This document shows positions 1 to 8,000 of a stretch of 10,865 bases of DNA, one piece after another. Source of the DNA: an uncultured Oscillibacter sp. (GTDB lineage Bacteria; Bacillota_A; Clostridia; Oscillospirales; Oscillospiraceae). The DNA is taken from NCBI GenBank assembly GCA_902462475.1, contig CABQCB010000039.1:1-10865 (forward strand). Direction: 5' to 3'. The notes beneath the pieces are model-generated. The model worked only from the letters and a program-made list of their open reading frames with translations, was not told the DNA's origin and searched no databases. The position numbers were made by a program, and so were the translations under genes. The stretch's first letter is position 1, and each line of letters opens with the position of its first letter.

Positions 1-489
1 TTTGGAGCCGATGGGGCCCTTGCCGCTGGTGCCCGCCTGCCGCTCCAGGTGGGTCCACATGCCGGTCAGGCGGGGCAGCAGATACTGGTACTGCGCCAGC
101 TCCACCTGGAGACGGCCCTCCCGGGTGCGGGCCCGCTGGGCGAAAATGTCCAGGATCAGACCGCAGCGGTCCAGCACCTGCACGCCCAGACTCTCCGTCA
201 GCACCCGCATCTGGGACGGGGACAGGTCATTGTCGAAGATCACCATGGTGGCGCCGTTGGCCCGGCAGAAATCCCGCACCTCCTCCACCTTGCCCTCGCC
301 GATGAACGTGCGGGGGTCCGGAGAGGGACGGTTCTGCAGCACGGTGCCGATGGTCTCGGCACCTGCCGTCTCCACCAGGGCGGCCAGTTCCTCCATGGTG
401 CCCTCGTCTGCGTTTTCCTCTTTTTTCAGGACCGGGGAGCTCAGTCCCACCAGAACTACCCGGTCACGGATCTCCTCTGTTTTCTGCAT
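1..489 (-). CDS. hflX: GTPase HflX, N-terminal part (cut by window edge)
   Basis: The first 163 codons of HflX are in the window; the GTP-binding domain lies beyond position 1. HflX is a conserved GTPase that binds the 50S/70S ribosome and helps split or rescue stalled ribosomes. The visible part matches the HflX N-terminal domain and the helical linker: MQKTEEIRDRVVLVGL at the start, then RTFIGEGKVEEV (about residues 60-71), IFDNDLSPSQMR, and the signature LILDIFAQRARTREGRLQVE followed by LAQYQYLLPRLTGMW. The glycine-rich loop that precedes the G domain begins at the window edge (SGKGPIGSK). The ATG at 487-489 is preceded by TAAGGAG only 4 bases away, a close but strong ribosome binding site, and no other start fits as well. 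The gene lies 8 bases after the flavin reductase stop, which implies cotranscription. Family assignment is secure; completeness cannot be judged. Confidence 0.93.
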   Translation of the reverse strand, partial: MQKTEEIRDRVVLVGLSSPVLKKEENADEGTMEELAALVETAGAETIGTVLQNRPSPDPRTFIGEGKVEEVRDFCRANGATMVIFDNDLSPSQMRVLTESLGVQVLDRCGLILDIFAQRARTREGRLQVELAQYQYLLPRLTGMWTHLERQAGTSGKGPIGSK

Positions 490-497
490 AGTACTCC

Positions 498-1004
498 TTA
501 TCCGGCGTAGGCCTCCACGACCTCGCCTACATACATCCTGTGCCAGCCCTGGGCGCCGTAATGGTGCAGGATATGGGTTCCGTCCTGCACGCACGCCTCG
601 CTCAGGTCCTGCGCATAGAGTTTCCTGCACACCAGCACCCATTCCGCCTCGTCAAAGAACGGGGCGTCCCCTGCCCCGCGGCGCAGCGTCAGACCGCAGG
701 CAGCCACCTTATCCACGTCCCGGCCAATCTTCGTGCCGCAAAAGCGCAGGATGTCTCCTGCCTCCTCGGGAAATACGGAGACGGTGAAATACTCCCCCTG
801 CTCCATCAGTGAATAGGTATAGCGCTCCGGACGCACGTACACGGTGCACACAGGGATGCTCCAAAGGCGTCCCAGCTGGCACCAGCCGATGGTCATGGGG
901 TTGACCTTTCCGTCCGCTTGGGCGGTCAGCAGGGCGTTTCGCTGGCCAAAGACGGAAAAGATCTCCGGGGTCATGGTTTGGATCTCCACGGGCTGCAGCT
1001 TCAT
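498..1004 (-). CDS. Flavin reductase-like FMN-binding protein
   Basis: A 168-residue protein of the flavin reductase / FMN-binding split-barrel family, whose members bind FMN and reduce flavin or serve as small flavoproteins; the physiological partner is unknown. The sequence has the expected pattern: a first strand reading NALLTAQADGKVNPMTIGW (about residues 23-41), where the NPMTIGW segment normally contacts FMN, then VCTVYVRPERYTYSLMEQGEYFTV (52-75), FPEEAGDILRFCG (78-90) and a C-terminal HRMYVGEVVEAY strand. No signal peptide or membrane segment is seen, so it is probably cytoplasmic. The frame stays open upstream to 1208, but that would run through the rpmE terminator. The ATG at 1002-1004 has AAGGAG 9 bases upstream and gives the usual family length. 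Its stop codon TAA (498-500) overlaps the hflX ribosome binding site. The substrate is not predictable from sequence alone. Confidence 0.88.
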   Translation of the reverse strand: MKLQPVEIQTMTPEIFSVFGQRNALLTAQADGKVNPMTIGWCQLGRLWSIPVCTVYVRPERYTYSLMEQGEYFTVSVFPEEAGDILRFCGTKIGRDVDKVAACGLTLRRGAGDAPFFDEAEWVLVCRKLYAQDLSEACVQDGTHILHHYGAQGWHRMYVGEVVEAYAG

Positions 1005-1013
1005 GGCGGCACG

Positions 1014-1019
1014 CTCCTT
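1014..1019 (-). promoter_or_regulatory. Ribosome binding site deciding the flavin reductase start
   Basis: AAGGAG on the minus strand, 9 bases before the ATG at 1004. It supports this start over the longer open frame that begins at 1208 inside rpmE. Confidence 0.75.
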
Positions 1020-1041
1020 CCCTTGGTTTTCAGATATCATC

Positions 1042-1070
1042 AGTATATGCGCCCCAGGGAAAAAAGTAAA
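1042..1070 (-). promoter_or_regulatory. Candidate sigma-A promoter for flavin reductase-hflX
   Basis: On the minus strand, TTTACT (1065-1070) is followed after exactly 17 bases by TATACT (1042-1047), a -35/-10 pair matching the consensus at 4 of 6 and 5 of 6 positions. It lies just after the T-run of the rpmE terminator and about 35 bases before the flavin reductase ribosome binding site start point, so it would restart transcription for the flavin reductase-hflX pair. This is a prediction from spacing and consensus only. Confidence 0.5.
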
Positions 1071-1071
1071 T

Positions 1072-1102
1072 AAAAAGGGTCTGCCAAATGGCAGACCCTT
1101 TT
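1072..1102 (-). terminator. Rho-independent terminator of rpmE
   Basis: A perfect 13-base-pair stem, 1073-1085 pairing with 1090-1102, with loop AAAT (1086-1089). Read on the minus strand, it is followed by a T-run (TTTTT, then TTTACTTTTTT). It begins 15 bases after the rpmE stop codon and points in the rpmE direction. The stem carries a short A-run at its other end, so weak activity on the plus strand is possible, but no plus-strand gene ends here. Confidence 0.9.
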
Positions 1103-1117
1103 GTGATCGTGTCAGAC

Positions 1118-1321
1118 TTACTTGTCCAGGCCGAACTTCTTGTTGAACTTGGCCACGCGTCCGCCGGTATCCACCAGCTTCTGCTTGCCCGTGAAGAAGG
1201 GGTGACACTTCGAGCAGACTTCCACCTTGATATCCTTCTTGGTAGAACCTGTCTCAATCACATTACCGCAGGCGCAAGTAATCGTAGTCTGCTGATAATT
1301 GGGATGGATTCCTTCCTTCAT
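1118..1321 (-). CDS. rpmE: 50S ribosomal protein L31, zinc-binding type
   Basis: A 67-residue ribosomal protein bL31 of the large subunit, which bridges the 50S and 30S subunits near the central protuberance. The start MKEGIHPNY and the C-terminal [13 protein letters not shown] are diagnostic. Four cysteines at C16, C18, C36 and C39 (CAC and [11 protein letters not shown]) make it the zinc-carrying (C+, type A) form; some bacteria replace this form with a cysteine-less paralogue under zinc limitation. The ATG at 1319-1321 is preceded by GAGGTGA with 9 bases of spacing. It appears monocistronic: a candidate promoter lies upstream at 1375-1403 and a strong terminator follows at 1072-1102. Length is normal for the family. 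Confidence 0.98.
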   Translation of the reverse strand: MKEGIHPNYQQTTITCACGNVIETGSTKKDIKVEVCSKCHPFFTGKQKLVDTGGRVAKFNKKFGLDK

Positions 1322-1354
1322 TGCTCTTGTTCACCTCTTTCTTTTCCAGCTTAT

Positions 1355-1366
1355 CCTTTACAAAGG
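1355..1366 (-). other. Short inverted repeat in the rpmE 5' leader
   Basis: CCTTT and AAAGG arms of 5 base pairs around a 2-base centre lie between the candidate rpmE promoter and its ribosome binding site. Many r-protein genes, including rpmE in some Firmicutes, have structured autoregulatory leaders. This hairpin is too small on its own to claim that, and it could be chance. Confidence 0.2.
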
Positions 1367-1374
1367 CGACACTT

Positions 1375-1403
1375 AGTTTAGCATAGTTTTTTTCATTATG
1401 CAA
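1375..1403 (-). promoter_or_regulatory. Candidate sigma-A promoter for rpmE
   Basis: On the minus strand, TTGCAT (1398-1403) and TAAACT (1375-1380) are separated by exactly 17 bases, inside the AT-rich spacer between addA and rpmE. Transcription would start near 1368 and give a leader of about 45 bases. Upstream A-runs (around 1404-1440) resemble an UP element, which fits a highly expressed r-protein gene. Only consensus and spacing support it. Confidence 0.45.
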
Positions 1404-1441
1404 GTGTTTTTTTGAATTTTTTTGTTTTTTCCCATTTTGGC

Positions 1442-4400
1442 TCATTCTTCGCCCCGGGGACGGAGCTCTACTTCCCTGCCCGGCGCCAGAAAATAGAGCA
1501 CCCGGCGCACCACCGGCTTTTCCAGGACCAGCGCCAGCGCCCGGCTGTATGCCTCCAGCTGGGGACGGTATTCCTCCGCCCTGCGGGCAAGGTCCTCTTC
1601 GCGGAATACCCGGTCCGTCTTGAAGTCCACCACGGTGATGCCCTGCTCCGTTTCAAAGCAGCAGTCCACCACGCCCTGCAGCAGCATCTCATCTCCGGAC
1701 GATGCAGCCGGATCATAGAAAGAGGCGTCCATCAGCAGTGTGAAGCGGTATTCCCGCAGCACGTTGTTGCCGGCACGGATCTCGCCTGCAAGACTGCTTT
1801 GCAAAAACCGCTCCAGGGCGGCAATGTCCACCGCCGCGGCCTGCTCGGGAGACAAAAGCTGCCGTGCCGTCAGGCGCTCCAGCTGACCCGGCACGTCGTT
1901 GTCGGAAAAGTCCAGATACTGAAGTGCCAGATGGGTGGCGGTGCCCTGCTCTGCCGACGTCAGCCCTGCCTCTTTTTGCCGGAACCGGGGCTGGGACAGC
2001 GGCCGGAGATAGGGCGTGTGGGCGGCGTTTTCCGCGATCTCCTGGTCCAGCGCCCGACCCTTGAGCTGGGTGGCGGTCACCTTGGAGGGAAGCGCCGTCT
2101 CCCGGGCGTAGGGGTAAACACGCTCTAAAAGCTGAGGGTCAAAGGCGGTTTCCCTGCCCTGTGCCTCCTGTGCAGCGCCGGGCACAGCCCCAGGCCGCGG
2201 GGCGGCGGCAAACGTCTGGGCGTCGTGAATGAATACCTGCCAGGGTGCCGTGTCATCGGTGTACAACTTCTGTACCGCGCTCTGGCCCAGCTGCCGCAGG
2301 CACTGCGCTTCGCTCCGGCACAAAAGAGGCAGCAGCAGCCACTCGCCAAAGTTGGAGCAGGCGGCCACCGTCTCGGGCGGCACCGGGCAGGAGGCAACAG
2401 ATGCGAGCTTTTGGAGCCTCCCGGCTGCGTGGTACATGGAGTCCACCAAAATGAGCTTCTCCTTGGGCCGGGTCATAGCCACATATAAAACCCGCAGCTC
2501 CTCGGAGAGATTTTCCCGCCGCAGGGTGCCGGCGATGGCCTCCCGGGCCAGGGTGGGGTATTTGATCTTGCGGTCCAGGTCCACCCGCTTGGGGCCAAGT
2601 CCCATTTGGGGATGCACCAGAACGGGCGTATCGAAGTCCTGCCGGGAAAAGGCATGGTCCAGATCTGCCAGGATCACGATGGGAAACTCCAGGCCCTTGG
2701 ACTTGTGGATGCTCATCAGCCCCACGCCGCTCACAGAGCCGGTACCACCGGTCACCGGTGCCTCCCCGGCCTCCAGCAGCCGCTGCAAATGGGTGACGAA
2801 GGCGAAGAGGCCCCGGTAGCCGCCTGCTTCGAATCGCTGGGCGTGGCGGCTGAGGGCGATGAGATTCTCCTTCCGGACGGCGCCGCCGTCCATGGCGGCA
2901 AATACGCCCAGAATATCCAACCGATTGTAAATGTGCCAGAGCAGGCGGTGTACCGGCATGTCCCGGGCGGCAGTCCGCAGGCCGGAGAGGGTCTCCAGAA
3001 ATGCCAGGCAGTCCGCCCCCTCGTCCGCGGCCACCGCGTCATAGAAGTCCCCAGCGGGCGTTTTGGCACGGATCTGGGCCAGCCGGTCCGGCGTAAAGCC
3101 GAACACCGGAGAGCGCAGCACTGCGATCAAAGGTACATCCTGCCGGGGGTTGTCGATGATCTGCAGCAGCCCCAGCATAACGGAGATCTCCATGGTCTGA
3201 AAGAAATCCTCCTGGGCTTCAAAAGCGCAGGGAATGTCCTGTTCCGCAAGAGCCTGGGCAAAGGCGGCCGAACGGCTGCCCGGCGAGCGCATCAAGATCA
3301 CGATGTCCTCGGGACGGCAGGGCCGCAATGTTCCGTCTCCGCCCGTGACGGGATAGCCCTCGTCCAGCAGGGCGCGGATCCGCTTTGCTACGAACCGGGC
3401 TTCCGCGGTCAGCTTCTTCACCGGGCGGTCTTCTTCCCCGGACCGCTGGCGGGCGCAGATAAGATGGAACTCCGTGGCGCAGTCCTGCCGGGGCGGATAG
3501 TAGGACGCACCGAAGTGCAGCGCCTCGTCCTCTCCGTATTCCATATCTCCCATTTCCGGCGAGAGGATGTTGGAAAAAACAAAGTTGGCCGCGTCCAGGA
3601 TCTCCTGCCGGGAGCGGAAATTCTGGGAGAGCAGGATCTTGCGCTCCTGTCCCGGCTGCGCCTGTTCATAGGGGAGAAAACGAGCGTACTTCTCCAGAAA
3701 GATGGTGGGGTCTGCCAGACGGAAGCGGTAAATGCTCTGCTTGACGTCGCCGACCGTGAAAATGTTCTGTCCGTTCTGGGATACCGCCCGGAAAATGGCG
3801 TTTTGCACCTCATTGGTATCTTGGTACTCATCCACCAAAATCTCCTGATACCGCTGGGATACCTGTCGGCCCAGTTCCGTGGGAGCGCCGTCCTCCTCCA
3901 CCAGCAGCCGCAGCGCCAGATGCTCCTGGTCGGAGAAGTCCGCCGCGTTGAGCCGGAGCTTTTCCGCCTGATACCTGCGGGAAAACTCTCCGGTCAGCCG
4001 CAGCAGCGCCTCCATGGCAGGCGCCACGGCCCGCAGGTCCTCCATGGCCTCCTCCCCGCTCACGTCCAGCAGCTTTATAAGCTTTTTATACTGGGCCTTG
4101 CAGGCCTCCCACACCTCTTTGAGCGTGACGATCTCAGGCTCGTCCTTGCGGCCTCTGGGGGTGGTCAGGCGGGGAAATACAATGGCACCTGCCGCCTGGC
4201 GCGCCTCCTCCCAGCTGCCGCATCCCGCCAGTGTGTCAAACAGCTCGGCACTGGCGCAGAATTTTTCTCCGTAGCCCCGCTCCAGGGCCTCGTCCCCTGC
4301 CGTCTCGGCGGCGCTCCGCCGCAGCAGTGATGCCCAGTGGGCTGCCTGCCGCCGGACATCCGTCAGCAGGGCGGCAGCATAGGGAGTAGCATCAAAGCTG

Positions 4401-4621
4401 CCATCCAGGGCGGACCAGGATGCCTGATTTTTCTCCAGCCATTGTTCCGGGTAGGCGTGGCTCTGGAGCTTTTCGTGGATCTCCAGCACCAGGGACTCCA
4501 GAGCCCGGTCATCCCGCCCGGCACCCAGTGTGTCCGCCAGTGCTGCGCCCCCTTCGTCCAGGGCATCATAAAAGGCCTCCAGCGTCCGTTCCAGCACCCG
4601 CTGGCGCCGCATCGCCCTCAT
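1442..4621 (-). CDS. addA: AddA C-terminal fragment (after frameshift)
   Basis: A 1059-codon open frame carrying the rest of AddA. True homology starts at Gln7 (position 4603); the ATG at 4621 is an out-of-phase codon of the upstream frame, with no visible ribosome binding site. Numbering within this fragment: DFSDQEH at about 228-234, motif II DEYQDTN at 264-270, motif III GDVKQSIYRFR at 291-301, motif IV QNFRS at 333-337. Further on come motif V (GLMSIHKSKGLEFPIV) and motif VI (LRVLYVAMTRPKEKL). The C-terminal RecB-type nuclease is complete: a His in GTATHLALQ, D986, D999 and K1001 (VDFKTD), and Q1021/Y1025 in YRPQLEAYS. It lacks Walker A, so it could at best be a nuclease without ATPase drive, if translated at all. 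It overlaps the N-terminal fragment by 56 bases. Confidence 0.85.
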   Translation of the reverse strand: MRAMRRQRVLERTLEAFYDALDEGGAALADTLGAGRDDRALESLVLEIHEKLQSHAYPEQWLEKNQASWSALDGSFDATPYAAALLTDVRRQAAHWASLLRRSAAETAGDEALERGYGEKFCASAELFDTLAGCGSWEEARQAAGAIVFPRLTTPRGRKDEPEIVTLKEVWEACKAQYKKLIKLLDVSGEEAMEDLRAVAPAMEALLRLTGEFSRRYQAEKLRLNAADFSDQEHLALRLLVEEDGAPTELGRQVSQRYQEILVDEYQDTNEVQNAIFRAVSQNGQNIFTVGDVKQSIYRFRLADPTIFLEKYARFLPYEQAQPGQERKILLSQNFRSRQEILDAANFVFSNILSPEMGDMEYGEDEALHFGASYYPPRQDCATEFHLICARQRSGEEDRPVKKLTAEARFVAKRIRALLDEGYPVTGGDGTLRPCRPEDIVILMRSPGSRSAAFAQALAEQDIPCAFEAQEDFFQTMEISVMLGLLQIIDNPRQDVPLIAVLRSPVFGFTPDRLAQIRAKTPAGDFYDAVAADEGADCLAFLETLSGLRTAARDMPVHRLLWHIYNRLDILGVFAAMDGGAVRKENLIALSRHAQRFEAGGYRGLFAFVTHLQRLLEAGEAPVTGGTGSVSGVGLMSIHKSKGLEFPIVILADLDHAFSRQDFDTPVLVHPQMGLGPKRVDLDRKIKYPTLAREAIAGTLRRENLSEELRVLYVAMTRPKEKLILVDSMYHAAGRLQKLASVASCPVPPETVAACSNFGEWLLLPLLCRSEAQCLRQLGQSAVQKLYTDDTAPWQVFIHDAQTFAAAPRPGAVPGAAQEAQGRETAFDPQLLERVYPYARETALPSKVTATQLKGRALDQEIAENAAHTPYLRPLSQPRFRQKEAGLTSAEQGTATHLALQYLDFSDNDVPGQLERLTARQLLSPEQAAAVDIAALERFLQSSLAGEIRAGNNVLREYRFTLLMDASFYDPAASSGDEMLLQGVVDCCFETEQGITVVDFKTDRVFREEDLARRAEEYRPQLEAYSRALALVLEKPVVRRVLYFLAPGREVELRPRGEE

Positions 4622-5021
4622 CCAGGACCCGGAAATCCGGTGTCAGCGCGTGCTGCTCGTCATCTTTGGGCAGCAGGTGTGTGTTCTCCCGCAGCAGCGC
4701 GGTGCAGAAGGCGTCCACCGTTTTGATATCCGCCCGGTAGACCCGCAGTAGCTGCCGGCGAAGGTGAGCGTTGCCCGGGTCCGCTGCCAGGCGGCGGTTC
4801 AGTTCCGCGGCGATCTTGCCCCGCAGCTCTGCTGCGGCGGCTTTGGTGTAGGTGATGATGAGAAAATCGTCTATGTTGCACCGGTCCCGGGTCACATACA
4901 GGAAAAGTCGGTCCACCAGGACCTTGGTCTTGCCGGAACCGGCGGCAGCAGAGACCAGCAGGCTGCCGCCCCGGTTGTCCACCACCGCCTGCTGGGCGGC
5001 AGTCAGTTGAATTTCCGCCAT
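4566..5021 (-). CDS. addA: AddA N-terminal fragment (before frameshift)
   Basis: A 151-residue open frame whose first 139 residues are genuine AddA sequence; the last 12 (rich in Ala, Gly and Pro, ending GGLL) are out-of-frame readthrough. It contains the Q motif LTAAQQAVV (6-14), Walker A AAAGSGKT (25-32), motif Ia ITYTKAAAAEL (56-66) and the following IKTVDAFC segment (about 99-106). It ends within the conserved TPDFRVLDEGDAA region. On its own it lacks the DExx box and everything after it, so it cannot be an active helicase. The start follows addB by 3 bases and uses a G-rich ribosome binding site within addB. Confidence 0.85.
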   Translation of the reverse strand: MAEIQLTAAQQAVVDNRGGSLLVSAAAGSGKTKVLVDRLFLYVTRDRCNIDDFLIITYTKAAAAELRGKIAAELNRRLAADPGNAHLRRQLLRVYRADIKTVDAFCTALLRENTHLLPKDDEQHALTPDFRVLDEGDAAPAGAGTDAGGLL

Positions 5022-5024
5022 GGC

Positions 5025-8000
5025 TCACAGCCCCCCTTCCTGTTCGTCTTCCAGCCTGGCCCAGAATTCTTCGGGCTTCACCGGCAGGATATAGTTCAGA
5101 TGATCGCTGTCCCGGCCGTCCTGGAAGTGGCAGGCCTCCGCCCAGTCACAGTACTGGCAGAAGCTGTCCTCCTCGCTTTTGCAGCAGGGATCGGCGTCGA
5201 TATTGCCGTCCCGGATCTCCCGGGCGATCTGGTGCAGGAGCTTTTCCACGTAGTGCCCCAGCTTGCCCAGCTGAGCGGCAGAGGCAATGCTGCCGGCGAT
5301 GCTGCCGTCCCGGCCCACCCGCAGCGGCAGGAATTTCGGCTCGGTCAGCGACTCGTGCTCCATGGCCTGCAGGACCGCCGGGTCCGAGAGCAGCAGGCCG
5401 GAGCGGCGCAGCTGTTTGGCCGTCTCCTGGGCCAGCTTATCCGGGGAGATGTTGCGTTCGGCAGCCAGAATGTCATCTCTTGCCGGAAAATACAGTACAC
5501 CGGCAGGCTCCACTTCGCGGCCGAAATACGCCTTGCCCTCCTTTTGCAGGGTGAAGAGGTACAGCAGCATCTGGATGTCCAGCCCCATCCGCACCGCCGC
5601 CAGATCAAAGGCCTTGCGGCCGGACTTATAGTCTACCACCCGCAGATAGAGCTTGCCGTCTTTGAGCCATCCGTCTACCCGGTCCACTTTGCCGCCCAGG
5701 CGCAGCTGACTGTCCGGCTCCGTGATCTCCACGGCCGGCAGGGCTCCGTGATCGCCAAAGCTCAGCTCAAAGGCCAGAGGCACAAAATCCGAGTGGCGCA
5801 GTTCCTCCGCCACCTGCTCCACGATGGCGTAGGCGTTATTGCGCAGGCGGGAGAAAAGATAGCGGAACCGGGTGGTGCGGTTTTGAAAATCGTGCAGCTC
5901 CTCCGTCACATAACGGTCCATATACCGGCGCACCATGGCACGCAGCTCCTCCTGGTCTACCTGGGCAAAGCCCCCCAGGGCCATGGTGTCCCGGGTCACG
6001 TTTTCCAACAGGTAATGGAGGAATGTGCCGATCTGCGGGGCATCAAAAGCGGCGATCTCCCGCTTTTTTGCCCGAAGGCCGTACTCCATAAAATAGGCAA
6101 AATGGCACGAGCGCATCCGCTCCAGCCGGGAGGCGGACATGCTGACACGCTTTCCGTACAGCGCCTGCACCGCTGCCCGGGACAGCCTGCCCCGGCGCAG
6201 CGCGGCGGCACGGTCCATGGCCGCAAGCTGGGCGGCGCAGTCTCCCCGTCCCGCAAAATACTGCCAAAGTTCTCCTTCCCGGTCCTGGCCCGCCTCTTCC
6301 AGTGCAGGCTGTATCGCTGTAAGGCGATATTCCTTGCCATCACTTTCCTGCTCCGGCCGCAAGGCGGGAAACAGGGTCAGCAGTCGTTCCACGATGAAAG
6401 CCGGGCGCAGAACGCTGCCCGTCACATCGCTGACCGGATAGCTCAGCCAAAGCCCCTCCGTGGGCTGGGTCAGGGAGGCATAGATGCACTGAAGCTCGAT
6501 GCCCATCTGCTCCATGCCGGAGGGTGCCAATCGGATGCCGACCTTGGCCAGTTCCTCCCGGTCGTCTTCATTTAAGATCCCGCTGCTCTGCCCAACGGCA
6601 GGCAGCACGTGGTCGTTGGCACCCAGAAAGATCAGATGGCGCACCGTGTGGCGGTCGTTGCGGGTGATCTCCGACACGGATACCTGATCCAGCGACACCG
6701 GGATGGTGCCGATGCTGTATTGTGTGAGGATCTGCCGCAGCAGCCGGGTGAACTCGTCCAGATCCATGGGCTCGTCTCCCAGAATCTCTACGAACTGATC
6801 CAGTACGCCGCACAGGATCTCCCACAGCTGGGCCGTCTCCTCTGCATCCTGGAGCCGTCCGGCAGCTGCCTGCTGCTCCATCTGCTGCTCCAGCGCTTGC
6901 TGAAGAGAGAGCGACTCCAAAAATGTGTAAAGTGATTCTACTTTCTCCTTGGCAGTTTCACCAGCTTTCAGCCCTTCCGCCAGCTGCCGCAGAGGCCCGC
7001 AGACCCGCCGGCGCAGGGCATTGATCTCCTCCAAGTGCGCGCGCTGGGCCTCGTCCCAGATCCCGCCGTAGCCCGCGGGATGGTCGGTCCAGTCTGTGTC
7101 CCGCAGCCACATATTGCCGTGGATCTGCCAGCGGATCACATAGTTTTCCAGCAGATCGCATTCTTCGGCCGAAAGCCCTGCAAGGCCAGTCTTGAGCCAC
7201 TGAAACATGTCCTCATATTCATAGCCGCCGCCGATGGATGCCAACACGCCGCTCAGCAGCGCCAGGGCGGGCTTTTCCAGAATGTCGCTGCGGCGGCTGA
7301 GATAGACCGGGATGCCGTATCGCTCGAACACGGTCTCAATGGTGTCCTCGTAATCCGCCATGTTGCGGGCGCTGACCATGATATCCCGGTAACGGCAGCC
7401 GCCCTCCCCTGTCAGGCGCAGGATGCGCGCGGCAGCCTGCTCTACTTCGGAATAGAGATGATCTGCCTCCAGTATATGGATGGGCAGCTGCTCCCCGGCA
7501 TAGGGCTCCGGTGCGCCCAGCAGGTACTGCTCCAGGTGCCGCATGGGGCCGGTATCCCGGGCACGCAAGGTATGCACCTCCACGCCGCAGCCGGCCTCCC
7601 GGGCCAGACGCTGCAGCTGCGCCAGCGTTTTGATGGAGATCTCAAAGATCTCCTCCCGGCTGTCCGGCTCGCCCAGGAGCATTACTGTCACGGACCGGGC
7701 CTGCCGCAGGAGGATGGAAAGCACCCGCCGCTCCTGGGCGTTGAAGTAGGTGAAACCGTCCAGGAAAATATCCTTGCCTGCGGCGTAGCCAGACGCCTCC
7801 AGATGGTCGCACAGCTTGCTCATCCGGTCCCGGGCGTCCAGCCCCGGCCGGCGGAGCCTGGATTCATAGGCACCGTACAAAAGGCTCAGGTCCCGGAGCT
7901 TTTCCCCGGTAGCACCGCCGATCTGCTCCGACTGCTCATAGAGCATTTGGGGCGTCACCTCATAGCTGCGCAGCTCGTCCGTCAGATCCAGGAGCTGCTG

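Larger units (their letters stand above)
1442..5021 (-). pseudogene. addA: ATP-dependent helicase/nuclease subunit A, frameshifted
   Basis: AddA is the UvrD/Rep-type helicase plus RecB-like nuclease subunit of AddAB, which resects DNA double-strand ends for RecA. Here the frame is lost at about 4604: codons 1-139 read from 5021 to 4605, then the protein continues one base out of phase from 4603 to the stop at 1442-1444. Joined, this gives about 1192 residues, close to the roughly 1230 of Bacillus AddA. All helicase motifs and the C-terminal nuclease residues are present across the two frames, with no other stop or shift. The start ATG (5019-5021) lies 3 bases after the addB stop and is served by AAGGGGGG inside the last addB codons, so translation is probably coupled to addB. 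No slippery sequence typical of programmed shifting is visible. A real recent mutation and a sequencing or assembly error are both possible. Confidence 0.85.

Noticed and set aside
2..787. A 261-codon plus-strand open frame opposite hflX and the flavin reductase gene
   Set aside because: It crosses two well-supported minus-strand genes and its translation is Arg/Ser/Pro-rich, as expected for an antisense frame.
1005..1208. N-terminal extension of the flavin reductase to 1208
   Set aside because: It would be translated through the rpmE terminator and part of rpmE. The ATG at 1004 has AAGGAG and gives the normal length.
1263..1445. A 60-codon minus-strand open frame whose ATG overlaps the addA stop (ATGA) and which runs into rpmE
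   Set aside because: The overlap mimics translational coupling, but the frame covers the rpmE promoter region and part of rpmE out of frame. Its Lys/Asn-rich start simply reflects the A-runs, and it resembles no known protein.
2606..4330. A 574-codon open frame on the plus strand opposite addA
   Set aside because: It is a shadow of the addA C-terminal coding region, of low complexity and without any known motif.
4566..4621. Programmed ribosomal frameshifting in addA
   Set aside because: No slippery heptamer or rare-codon/stop arrangement is visible at the junction. AddA is not known to use recoding, and the residues missing at the junction point to a deletion or base-call error.
4764..6575. 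A 603-codon open frame on the plus strand across addB and the start of addA
   Set aside because: It is antisense to clear addB and addA coding sequence, has no recognisable domain and no good ribosome binding site. Long antisense open frames are expected from GC-rich codon use.
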